Shown one piece after another: positions 31,530 through 41,411 of a DNA stretch of 64,000 nt. The position numbers and the translations under genes are program-made. The DNA is taken from the NCBI GenBank assembly GCA_018806915.1, contig JAGKQI010000048.1, positions 248,001 to 312,000 of the forward strand. The letters are read 5' to 3'. Position 1 is the first letter of the stretch. Each line of letters begins with the position of its first letter. Under the pieces are notes generated by a model. It saw only the letters and a program-made list of their open reading frames with translations, was not told where the DNA came from and made no database searches. The stretch comes from Phytophthora colocasiae (Eukaryota > Oomycota > Peronosporomycetes > Peronosporales > Peronosporaceae).

Positions 31530-32056
31530 ATGGATCCTACACTAGGTTCCCCAAGTGATAAAGGTGGCGCTACCGAGACCAATTCTGAGCGAGTTTGTGA
31601 TGCGATCACCAATTCAGCTCGAGTTCGTGAATCAATCACCAACTCAATCCCATTGTCCAGACAAGTGAAACAGGCTACCCCAGAACAGCAAGCCGGCGCT
31701 CAAATTTACGTGACAGCAGATATGAGGATAACGGGAACAGTACGGACGAAGATTTGACTGTTAAACTTAATCCGGCCAGCAAACCATCGGGACGGCCTAA
31801 AATCAGGCGAGCAACTAAAAGGGCTAAAGTACGGAAGGAATTTGAAAACACCAAGGCATTAGCTGACCAACTCAACACTGTGGGTGATATTACGTTAGTA
31901 ACCCTTCGAGACTACGTTGATGAGAAGAAATTATCGCTTGCAGCAGTGGGGCCGATATTCTCTGCGATTCAAGTCAGGCATCAAGAGGCAAAGTTTAAGC
32001 GGCCTAAAGCGCGAGTTCAAGTTGGCAGCGAAAAATTGGCAGCGTGCGCAAATTGA
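31530..32056 (+). other. Region between MULE transposase and protease
   Basis: Frames 31530-31757 and 31754-32056 are open and Ser/Thr/Asn-rich, then basic (KIRRATKRAKVRKEFENTK). Upstream, 31290-31480 has repeated phrases encoding or resembling TNS...FVTQ (GTTTGTGA...ACCAACTC, several times). They may be a low-complexity linker of one long MULE protein ending in the protease. Confidence 0.45.
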
Positions 32057-32792
32057 CGCGATGGGTGGAGAAGAGATCTGACACAGAGGAAAGAAGCACT
32101 ATTTTGACAAGACTGCCACTGTTGAACATGTATTCGGCATTTAAATCGAGGATTGGTGAAACAATTATTCAATTTGATGACCTTACGAAATTTGCTGGAG
32201 AAGGATGGCTCTCGGACGGGTGCGTCTTTGTAGCGTCGCTTCATACAGCCTCAAAAGCAAAAATGACTGGAAAATAGAGGTGGTGTCAACGAGATCATTG
32301 CGGTGGATCCTGTATTTCTAGGCTTTCAACAAGAAGAAGACCGAAAAGACTGCTGGATACCAATCGCCAAATATTCAGTAAAGGTGCCAAGGGCGAGTGG
32401 TTTTTCTTCCGGTAAATATCGAAGTGGACATTTCGCACTGGTGTGCAGTAATTTTTGACTTTCGCAGTGAAATACTGTGGATTTACGATCCGATGCACAG
32501 GATCGACTACATCTCTAAAGTGGAAAAGATAATGACCGATTACGTCATTCCGTTTGTAGATCCTGGTTATAAGTTCACGCCGAAGACGTCGACCGCTTGG
32601 AAGCAAAATGACGGTTACAATTGCGGCGTGTTGATTGTAAAGTGGTTTGAAGTATTTCTGAACGTGGCAATGCACACAGATGCAACGGAAGACCTACAAA
32701 CATTGACGCAACAGCGAATCACCGCAAAAGACGTAGACGAATGCAGATACAACATGTTCGCCACAGTTTTCTTAGATGCTTGCAATAATTAG
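32044..32792 (+). pseudogene. Ulp1/C48-type cysteine protease domain carried by MULE 2
   Basis: An upstream part (32044-32277, with KFAGEGWLSDGCV) and a main part (32397-32792) form a C48-type fold. The catalytic triad candidates are His in ISHWCAVIF, Asp in IYDPMH and Cys in KQNDGYNCGV (with the oxyanion Gln). The two parts are in different frames around 32275-32400, so the copy is damaged. C48 enzymes process or remove SUMO-like modifiers, and plant MULEs of the Kaonashi type also carry such domains. A role in transposition is unknown. Confidence 0.8.
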
Positions 32793-33017
32793 GGAGCTAA
32801 AGTCAATACATACGTTCATATGAATCAATTCACGTAGAATAACAAGTCCTCGACATGTACAATAGATCAAAGTGTAGCCAACCGAGATTGTAGAGATTTT
32901 TTCACAAATACTTCAATGTACTCCTGAGATACCGGTACATTTTCTTGCTTTAGTATTCGGAATTAAAAGAATTTGTGCCCCTTTCTTACCCGATAATTTG
33001 TGACAGTAGGGTGAGCC

Positions 33018-33026
33018 TTATTCTAT
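33018..33026. repeat. MULE 2 target-site duplication, right copy
   Basis: TTATTCTAT, matches 28796-28804. Confidence 0.9.
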
Positions 33027-33400
33027 TGGCCTTGACGCAGCATAGGTCGCGTTGTCGCTGACTGTCCACTCGCAAATCAATACATTGTCACCTTCGGCCC
33101 TGGTTTCTCTGTCGGTGTCACGTGACCACTACATCGTCGATACTGTGTACCGACACCTTTTTGTAAGTTGCTCGATAAAGTGCCTCAGTCTCTCGTCATG
33201 GCCAAAGTTCCCAGTGCTACGGGCAAAACTGGTAAGATCGAAGCTGTAGGCCCAGGTTGCAACCAGCACAATACCGGTAGGTATCAGTTCAGGTAGCAGC
33301 GGGGAGTTCTTCTCGACCAGCAGAGCGTGGCCTGCTGCTGGACAGCGATTTATTAAAACCTGCCCATAAACACGCGCTGATTTAACAATTGATCGTTGAC
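33027..33400. other. Intergenic, no gene seen
   Basis: Short frames only. This is the pre-insertion sequence left of the Gypsy element. Confidence 0.55.
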
Positions 33401-33404
33401 CCTC

Positions 33405-33981
33405 TGTCGCGAGTCGGTCTTGGGCGGGACGGTAGACGCTGCGGGTTACAAGTAGAACGGAACGGTAGAGCTATAAAAGCGCACCACAAAAAGTAAAGAA
33501 AAATATAAAAAGCGATTATTCTTTGACTTGGGGCTTGTGCTGCGGTGCCCAAGGTAAATTCACGACTGACCTCCACCAGCACGCCCTTCCTTCACTGTTT
33601 TCCAACGTCTCACGTCCTCCAGAGTCCTCTTCCTTGTCCTTCCCGGGTCCGTACCTCCTCGACGGTACCACTCACCCCTTCCTCACGCATACTCGGGGCG
33701 CTGTTAAGCCCAGCGTAGTTCTAGTCCGTGTCTTCCGTCCTTGGCATCAGCTTACACGCAACCTGGCGCACGCTCCACGCTCTTTCTTGGCTGCGCAGAT
33801 CTCGTTTCCTTAGCAATAGCGGCGCGCACTCACCCTCGTGCTGGCTGCGACCGGGGCCGGCTCGAACAACTCCTCGCCATACATATGGTCTTCCGCAATG
33901 CGACGGGTCGTGGATCGGGTTTGAGAGGGGGAACGGTCGGGACCGTACCCGAGACGGTGGCCACCGTTCTCACTCGGGACA
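33405..33981 (-). repeat. Gypsy LTR, 3' copy (577 bp)
   Basis: Near-identical to 45555-46131. One difference was seen (G at about 33468 versus A). The plus strand carries TATAAAAG at 33472-33479, a second TATAAAA is at about 33504-33510, and a TATATTTT reads on the minus strand. Confidence 0.95.
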
Positions 33982-34451
33982 TCCTCCCCGACTGAAACTC
34001 GACGCCCACGTCGAGCGGCTCGCTCTCGAGCAGCAGCAGCGAGCTCGTCCCTTTGCACTTGTTCCTTCAGCTCCTGTCTCTCGGCTTCCCACTTCCGACC
34101 GAGATTCACGCGAGGTCTAGGACCTACGCAACCGTCTTGACGCCAGAACGCTTCACTCAGACGCTCGGCCTGCTCTTGATCTTTCAGATCCTTGACCCAC
34201 TGGGCGTAACGGTCCCCAGCCATTTCAAAAGGCGTCAGACCTCCTGAAGACGCTTCGTAATAACGGAGAGCCCTACTCGCAAAACCCACGACGACGACAG
34301 CACCGCTCACTCTTATTGTATCATAGTCGAACACGAACCCGTCCTCGGACGCTAAGCCACCGTCCACCAAGGCGTAGTTCAGGACGGTTAGGAGCACCTG
34401 ACCCCGACACTCCATAACAGGCCCACTCCAACAGTTCGTATACGTACACAA
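33810..34451 (-). CDS. Second part of the Gypsy 3' accessory ORF
   Basis: 213 codons, running into the LTR. It begins inside the overlapping membrane-protein frame. Contents: a hydrophobic patch (VSGAVVVVGFASRALRYY), a charged helical stretch (AQWVKDLKDQEQAERLSEAF, then KWEAERQELKEQVQRDELAAAARER) likely to coil, and a basic disordered tail. It probably continues the ORF at 34321-35028 after a frameshift near 34400, giving one protein with a membrane part and a cytoplasmic coiled tail. No family recognised. Confidence 0.5.
   Translation of the reverse strand: MCTYTNCWSGPVMECRGQVLLTVLNYALVDGGLASEDGFVFDYDTIRVSGAVVVVGFASRALRYYEASSGGLTPFEMAGDRYAQWVKDLKDQEQAERLSEAFWRQDGCVGPRPRVNLGRKWEAERQELKEQVQRDELAAAARERAARRGRRVSVGEDVPSENGGHRLGYGPDRSPSQTRSTTRRIAEDHMYGEELFEPAPVAASTRVSARRYC
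33982..33989 (-). other. Gypsy polypurine tract
   Basis: On the minus strand GGGGAGGA directly precedes the LTR's TGTCCC, which confirms the minus orientation. Confidence 0.8.
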
Positions 34452-35028
34452 CCGTGTAAAACACAGCGTATAGCGTCAGCGACGTAAAAGCCCAGAACCC
34501 ACGACCGGCACAGCACGCTCTATCAACCGTTCTCCGGCACTCCACTTGCGAACCGTTCCAGTATTTCACGGAGGAACGGCAGCCTAGTTCCAAGACGTCC
34601 GGTACGAACACGCACCACAGGGCATGGAAAGCCTCCAACCACTTGTACAGCAGGCGTCCCAGGCCGTGTAAATGTTCATCTCTAACTTCCAGTATAGTCA
34701 ATGGTGCCAGCCACAAAGCTTCGTACATCTTCCACCGACGCTCGGACGGAGAGTTGTGAAGAAGCACGCTCCGACTAACAACCCGGCGGTAGCTCTTGAT
34801 GCTTTCCTTGGCGATATCGGCCCACTTGTACGAGAAACAGAAAGCCGTCCATCCCAACCGCGCCACTATGTTCCAAAGGGGCTTGGTAATCAACCAGAGG
34901 AGCACACCCCCGAGCGCCCACAGCAATCCTAACCAGTGGTAGCGAACGAGGTGCCACACCAGCACAGTAGACGAGCGTACCATCCACAGACACCATTCCA
35001 TAACTTCCTCAGTCGAGTCGTCCTCCAT
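34321..35028 (-). CDS. Membrane-protein ORF at the env position of the Gypsy element
   Basis: 235 codons between pol and the 3' LTR. There are two or three strongly hydrophobic segments: about residues 24-45 (LVRYHWLGLLWALGGVLLWLI), 45-70, and about 175-200 (FWAFTSLTLYAVFYTVVYVY). The segment between has several Cys and a possible N-glycosylation site. The position is that of env in errantiviruses and some plant Gypsy elements, but there is no signal peptide or furin-like site and no sequence likeness to any envelope was seen. So env is only a positional name. It may equally be an unrelated accessory protein. Confidence 0.55.
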   Translation of the reverse strand: MEDDSTEEVMEWCLWMVRSSTVLVWHLVRYHWLGLLWALGGVLLWLITKPLWNIVARLGWTAFCFSYKWADIAKESIKSYRRVVSRSVLLHNSPSERRWKMYEALWLAPLTILEVRDEHLHGLGRLLYKWLEAFHALWCVFVPDVLELGCRSSVKYWNGSQVECRRTVDRACCAGRGFWAFTSLTLYAVFYTVVYVYELLEWACYGVSGSGAPNRPELRLGGRWLSVRGRVRVRL

Positions 35029-35285
35029 GCCGACACCAATTGCAAAGTGCTTAGCAGTTCCATATAGCTTCTCCGTTCCGCTAGTCCGTGGTCAACAATC
35101 TCAATTAGATGTGTACCGTGTCCCACATCACTCAATTGTCAGATCCGGTTCTTTCCTCTAAATTTCTGGTCCTCAACTGGCGTATCAACCGCAGTCTCGC
35201 GACATCAATCACAGAGGCAGGGCATCAGGCGTCTCACTCGTCAGTCCCGCATTCGCCTCCAGTCTCCAAAGTTACCCCCGCCACC

Positions 35286-36942
35286 ATGCCGAAATCCCCA
35301 GAATCAAACAAGGACGCCATCGTTGGTCGTCTCCGCGCCCGCCTGGACACCATGGCCAAGTCCAGCGGCGCCGACAAGTCTCTCGCCGCCCAAGTGGACT
35401 TCTACACGCAGTTCCGTTCCCTCCTAGCCATCAACGACGCTTCCACAGGCCTTGAAGCCCTCGACAACCTCGCTCTCTCCATTGTTACTGCTGACGGGAC
35501 GGTTCCTTCCGTTCTTAGTGAAGTAGTAACGCTCCTACCCGCTCCGGACTCCATGCGTTCAGGCAGTCCTCCGCCACATTCTCTCTTCAATCCGTCCTCC
35601 TCGTCCAAGCGTCCAGCCACCCGAGGCTCCTCCAAGTCCAGCCCTCCAGCCAAGAAGCAACGCACCAGCAGCTCGTCATCTCCATCTCCCGCGCCCAGCA
35701 AACTGGCTTACAAGTTTGAGTTGCCGCGCGACATTCCCAAGCCCATCAAGAACGACATTAACAAGATCCTCACGGAGGCTACCGAGCGTGGCAAGGCTCC
35801 GTTCCGTCTCGCGTATCCATGGTCCCAGCAGCGCGCCTGGTACGACCCCAGCGAGTACCCCGACCTCTACCTCTCGCACTACCGTTTCTGGATGAGACAC
35901 CGCTCCGTCTTCTTCGACTGCGCGCTGTACGCGCCCACCGACAAGGCCGGCGCCCGGCGCAAACAGAAATCCGCCGCCGTTCAAGCTCGGCTTTGTTTCA
36001 TCAGCAAGAACATCGAGACCTTCGGCTACTACGACTTCCTCGACCGTCTTGAGAACGGCACCCACGACACGCTCATGTGGTACGGGGGCAAGGCCGCCAC
36101 TCACTCAGCTGCAGCCGCCAAGGCCCAGTCCGACTCCTCCGCCCCAGCTCAATCCGACCTCGCAACACTCTTCCGCCGTGACCGTTCGCGATATGAGCGT
36201 ACCGTCGCCCGCGCCCTCGACCCTCTCTCTGTGGACGAAGACGGCTACTCATCCGTCCCTGATCTTCTCGAGCAGACTCAAGCACTGGACCCCACTCGCC
36301 GACCCCATCTCCGCCTCTCCGACGTTGCCTTGGCTCGCATCGTGCTTGACGTCAACGGAGGATCTCCTCCGACCGCAAGTTGGGTCGGCAACCGGTCCAG
36401 CGGCGTCTGGAAGCGCCTCCTCTCCGACCGTACCCTCCGTCCCGTCCAGATCGACGTGGTCAAGCGTGTCCTGAACGGTACGCACACCGTGGACTTTGAC
36501 GACAAGCCGTTCAAGCTCTCCGATCTAGGTGACGACGACCTGATTACGAAGACGAAGACACTGGAGCGCCCACGATTCTTCCTCCGTCCCCGCCCATCGA
36601 CGGATCTTACCCAGCCGAAGACTCCGACCAAGAAGAAGGCTCCGACGAAGAACAAGAGGACCCTTCCCAAGAAGACGAAGAAGAAGACGAAGAAGAAGAT
36701 AAGGAGACAAGCGACGGCCCCGACGACGACAAGTCCAGCGATTACCACGGCTCCGACGAAGACAAGCCTCGCTCCACCAAGAAGGATGACAAGTCCAAGA
36801 AGACTTCCCCCGACAAGAAGGAAGACAAGCCCAAGAAGTCGTCCCCCGAAGACAAGAAGCCCTCGTCCGAGTCGAAGAAGACGGGTGGCTCACCATCTAG
36901 CGCCACCGCCGCTTCCCCCGCAGCCTCGCCTTCCACCAAGTA
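35286..36942 (+). pseudogene. Large antisense ORF of the Gypsy element
   Basis: Runs against gag-pol. ATG 35286 has a strong GCCACC context. About 415 codons stay open with high third-position C. Layout: an N-domain (RLRARLDTMAKSSGADKSL), a Ser/Pro-rich linker with an NLS-like PPAKKQR, a compact domain (FELPRDIPKPIKNDINKIL ... YPWSQQRAWYDPSEYPDL ... RHRSVFFDCALY), and a KLSDLGDDD end. The natural tail is in the next frame from about 36545: Asp/Glu-rich, then Lys/Ser/Pro-rich, stop at 36940-36942. So one base seems lost near 36540. Read in the original frame, an unnatural Arg/Lys/Pro tail continues to 36998. No known domain recognised; it may be a nuclear, RNA- or chromatin-binding accessory protein. 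Plant Grande elements also carry an antisense gene at this place. Confidence 0.65.
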
Positions 36943-36998
36943 ACATCCACATTTCGCGCGCGCCATTCAGCTCTCTCTCTTTGGGCTTTTTTCCATAA

Positions 36999-37123
36999 CA
37001 GCGCGTCACTAATCTCATAATCCAACATGCAATTTCACCTTCCAACCGTTCCCTTCAAGCGTTCTGTTCTCTTCATTGCCCTTAGCGTCCATTTCACTTA
37101 GGGTATTGCAGGTGTGAGGTCTG
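36999..37123. other. Short spacer between the antisense ORF and pol
   Basis: Convergent ends of the two coding directions. Nothing recognised. Confidence 0.5.
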
Positions 37124-38215
37124 CTAAGCCAGCAGCAAGTCGTCCTCGTTGGCTTCAGCATTAGCCTCCTCCAACCGAGGACTCCGGCGCCACTCTGGCA
37201 AACCCTTCTTTCTTCTTTCTGCCTGCTCATAGGCGTCCACTAGGGGACGGTACTCAGGCATGAGCTCCGACCTAGGGACCCAAAACGTCTCGTAGCTCGC
37301 CGTCAACACCAAGTACTCGACCACTCTGTCCACTGTACGCTTTGCCACCACTTCGAGTAACGGAGAATCTACTCCTGCGAGAACGGTATCGCTCCCGGCG
37401 ACAGTTAATCGTTCCGCAAAGCTAGAATGGGGCAAATCTTCTTCCTCCAGCGGTCCGTCCTCCGCAGTTTCTCCGTCCCCTCCTAGCCCTTCGGGGACCT
37501 CGTCCAGGAACGGACGCGTCCACTTGCCACGGTACTTCTTCAAGCGGTTCACATTGACCGTGACTACCCGGCTCGGATGAGTAGGGATAGCAACCCGGTA
37601 CGCATTGTCATTCACTTTCTCGACAACACGGTACGGTCCGTGCCATGCAAACGCTAGTTTCTTCGCTCGTGCCTCACCTCGCTTCGCCCTAAACAACTGG
37701 AACACCCACACTGGGTCGCCGTCCTCGTAAACCACCGGCACTTGACCGCCTAACCGACGCTCATGACGGTCCTGGGCCTTCACCAACTGACGCTCCACCA
37801 GGAGCCGCGAGTTTCTCAGAGAACGGTGGAGTTCCCGACGGTACAGTGCCACCTCGTCACTTTTCCATTTCTTCCCCAAATTCAAAAATGCCACATCCAG
37901 AGGCAACACAGGGTCACGACCATACAACGAGAAGAAAGGAGAGTCGCCCAACGCCTCATGGTAGGCCGTTCTATAGGCGAACAGCACTCTAGGGAGGTAC
38001 AGATCCCAGTCCGTCTGTGCCTCGTTGACATGCATCCTTAGCATGCCCAGTAGTGTTCCGTTGAACCGTTCCACTAACCCCTGAGTCTGGGGATGGTACG
38101 CAGCCCCAAACAACTTCTTAATCCCCAAAATCTGGTAGAAGGACTTCGCGATCTCCGACGTGAAATTCGACCCTTGGTCACTCAGCAACCGTACCGTGCC
38201 GCGCGACCACTCCAT
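37124..38215 (-). pseudogene. Gypsy integrase C-terminal part
   Basis: Continues the integrase from 38178-39854 after a one-base frame change at about 38190-38200. Contains the second catalytic Asp (SDQGSNF) and the Glu (GLVERFNG), an SH3-like/GPY region (YRVVEKVNDNAYRVAIP ... VNVNRLKKYRGKW), an acidic linker, and a C-terminal stretch (VVEYLVLTASYETFWVPRSEL) that resembles a degenerate chromodomain. A chromodomain would target insertion to marked chromatin. 363 codons. Confidence 0.88.
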
Positions 38216-39854
38216 TAATCATTGCTTCCACAAAAGTCATCGAGTCCAACCGTTCTACCGCGAACGCTTCCGCCCAACGCGTGAAGTAGTCCACAAACAC
38301 TAGGATATACTTGTTCCTTCTCTCGGTCCTTGGTAACGGTCCCACGGCGTCGACCACTAACAGCGAGAACGGTCCGTTAAGGTCCGTTACCGGCATCCTT
38401 TGCATCTGGCCAGCTCTCCACGGTCTAGCCCCTTTACCGCTCCCACAAGTATTGCATTCCCGCACGTACTCCGCTACATCCTTCCTCCATCCTGGCCAGA
38501 ACGCGTGTCTCCTCACCTTCTCTAGCGTCTTCGTCAGGCCCAAGTGCGACGACAAGACGTCCGCATGACAGTAGTGGAGGACGGTTTCCATGTAAGGCAC
38601 GGGGACCACTGGCACGGTCAACGACCGTGCTGGCCCCACCCGGGCGGGTAAATTAACACGCCGTGTCAACATGCCGTCCTCGACAGCGTATCTAGGCCCC
38701 ATCTGTACTACACGAGCACGCAGGTACGGATCAAGCGGAAGCGCTCCGTCCTTCAGGTAGGCCACCAAAGCTCGCACCCACGAAATTTTCTGCTGTTCGG
38801 CCACGAACTGGTCGCGGTTCAGACCGAACCTATCCAAAGAAGACCTCGCGCGTTCCCCATCCTGCTCAACCTCAGCTTCCTCCCTCAACTCCTCGTGCGG
38901 CGGATCGTCTACGTGTCCGTCCGCCTGCTCTCCTACGGCCGCTCCGTCCATTTCATCAAAATCCGGCTCACCGTCCTTCTGCTCACCGTCCTCTGTCCCC
39001 CCGTAGTCAACATCACCGTCCAATTCGTACGGCTCCCCGACTGAAGGCGGAAGCCCGTCTCCGTCTTTCGGATTCAGCAGGTCCTGTATCGTCAGAGCAG
39101 CCACTCGTCCCCTTGGCAGCCTCGAGAGACCATCCACGTGACCTAGCGACGTTCCAGGCTTGTGATGAACCTGGAACTGCAGGCTCGACAGCTCCATCGC
39201 CCACCGTGCCAACTTAGCGTTTGAGGTACGGTTCCCAGGACTGAAGATCCACTTCAGGGCCTGGTGGTCCGTGAACAGATCAAACTCGCGCCGATCCAGG
39301 TAGCAGCGGAACTTCCTAGTCGCCCACACTACTCCCCAGCACTCGATCTCAGAGATGCCATCTTGGTTGTTTATCCAGTTCTTTTGCGACCCCGTGAGCA
39401 ACTTGCTCGCGTAGGAGACGGCACGGTCACGACCGTCCACTTCTTGCATGAGGCAAGCTCCAACAGCGTACCGTGACGAGTCGACATACAACTTGAACCT
39501 CTTCTGACTGTCCGGGTACACCAGAATCGGTGGCTTCATAAGGGCACGTTTGAGCTGCCTAAAGGCAGACTCACAGTCCTCCGTCCACACGAACGGTGCA
39601 TCTTTTACTTTCAACCGTTCCAAGGGCGCCGAAATCGAGGCGTACCCCGGGATGTAGCGTCGAAAGTAGCTAGTCAGTCCGAGAAACGAGCGAATCCCAT
39701 GTAAGTCCACTGGTCTCCTCACATTCAGCACAGCCTTCACCTTCTCGGGGTTAGGAAGGACGCCCGAGGGCGTGACGATGTGTCCTAGGAACGCCACTTG
39801 GCTCCGTCCCCAGTGACACTTCTTCATTTTGAGCTTGAAGCCCGCCTCCCTCAA
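38178..39854 (-). pseudogene. Gypsy RT end, RNase H and integrase N-terminal part
   Basis: Same frame as the protease-RT segment but separated from it by a single TAA at 39867-39869. Contains the RT thumb (FLGHIVTPSGV), RNase H (LYVDSSRYAVGACL, ECWGVVWATRKFRCYL, DLFTDHQALKWI), an acidic spacer, the integrase HHCC finger (HADVLSSHLG...CNTCG) and the first catalytic Asp (LLVVDAVGPLP). 558 codons, ending by frameshift inside the integrase core. Confidence 0.9.
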
Positions 39855-39866
39855 CCTCGTCAGGAC

Positions 39867-41411
39867 TTAACGAACGCGTAACAGGTGCGTCGGGAAGTCC
39901 TTGCTGAACACTACGCAATCGTCCAAATAAACTAGGCACACTCGCCACTTCAAATCCACTAGAACCGTCTCCATCAACCGTTCGAACGCGGGTACAGCGT
40001 TACAGAGGCCAAAAGGCATAACGAGCCATTCGAAGAGGCCGTATTTGCACGTGAAAGCCGTCTTTGATACACTGTCCCGCGCCATCGGTACGTTCCAATA
40101 CCCGGATGCGATGTCCATGGTCGAAAACAACTGGGCACCCCCGAGCACGTCCAAAATGTCATCGATCAACGGCATCGGGTAACAGTCCTTCACCGTTACT
40201 GCGTTCAACTTGCGGTAATCTATACAGAATCGGATACCACCGTCCGGTTTCCTTATCATGAGAACGGGGCTAGCCCACGGACTGTTCGATGGACGGATCA
40301 GTCCCGCGTCCAAATACTGCTGTATCTCCGCTTCCATCACTTCTCCTTCCGCTACGGATACACGGTACGGTTGCTGTTTGATGGGCCGACTATCGCCCGT
40401 GTCAATCTCGAAGTGTAGCAGTTCCGTCCGTCCCGGCATCGCCGAAGACTCGACAAACAGGTCACTGAAATTGTCCAGCTCTGCTTCAAATATCCGCTTC
40501 TGTTCCTCCGTCAACCTCGACTGCGAAAAGTCAGCCTTGACCGTGGCTTTGTCAGGCGGCACTTCCGGCCGAGACTTCCGTTCCTTCTCAGCAATCTGTT
40601 CTTTAGGCGCTCCTGTCGCGGACTGCACTCGACCGTCCGTTTCCGTTGTCTCCGGGTTCCTCGGTACCGCTCCATCCTTCGTCTGCATCTGGCCGAAAGC
40701 CGACTCCGGAACGACCGAAGCGCACGCAACCGGCGTACCACGGCGAATCCACCGTTCCTCTGTAGATGCGTTACAGACTTCAACTATGACTTGACTGTCC
40801 TCCACAGTACTCAACGAGTGCGCCACACACAGTGTGGGCGGAAGGGATACAGCGCCTTCAATGAGCACCGTAGCCTTCTCCTCCGGTGTCCCTACCAACT
40901 TTGCCATGACTAAAGCTTGTCCTTTAGGCGGCAGGCGTATTGACTTCACCATCGTCGCCATGTAAGCGTCCTGTACAACCATACCCCCAAGGGGCAACAC
41001 CTCGCCTGAGTCTTTAAGCAGGAGCTGACGCTCAGCCACATCAATGACCGCTCCGAACGCTCCAAGAGCGTCTACCCCCAGGATGGCGTCCACATGCAAC
41101 TGATCCGCGACTACCAAACTCAGCGAAATCTCTGCACTTCCCATTCGTAACGACAAACTCGCCCACCCTCGGATCTTCAACTGAAGTCCGGAGGAGCTCT
41201 TGACCGATCCTTCGTACGGCTTCAGCGTCTTCGTCGACCGTCCTAGCCGCTTCAGCACACGGCTATCTACCAAACTCAGTGTAGCTCCCGTATCCACGAG
41301 TAAACGAGAATGCAAACACTCAATAAAACCCACTTGATAACGCTTCGAAGTTCCCAACAGCACACACCACGCGTCGACCGTCTTCAACCACAGTACATAC
41401 TTCCATTTCAT
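39867..41411 (-). pseudogene. Gypsy protease and RT palm
   Basis: The aspartic protease motif LLVDTGATLSLVD lies near residue 35 and ILGVDALGAFG near 115. RT fingers and palm follow (RPSNSPWASPVLMIRKPDGGIRF..., MDIASGYWNV, FGLCNAVPAFERLM) with the catalytic YLDDCVVFS. The frame ends in an in-frame TAA just after the YLDD block, and the next base triplets stay open in the same frame, so this is one nonsense change. 514 codons. Confidence 0.92.

Larger units (their letters stand above)
28805..33017 (+). mobile_element. MULE 2, 4.2 kb, with transposase and Ulp1-type protease
   Basis: Both ends start GG and share a TIR of about 25 bp (28805-28829 and 32993-33017). The core CCTACTGTCACAAATTAT is perfect and the outer bases mismatch. 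The 9-bp target duplication TTATTCTAT flanks it on both sides, so both the transposase and the protease sequences lie inside one mobile unit. Confidence 0.92.

Noticed and set aside
34321..35028. Naming the membrane ORF an envelope gene
   Set aside because: Only the position fits; no signal peptide, cleavage site or sequence likeness was seen.
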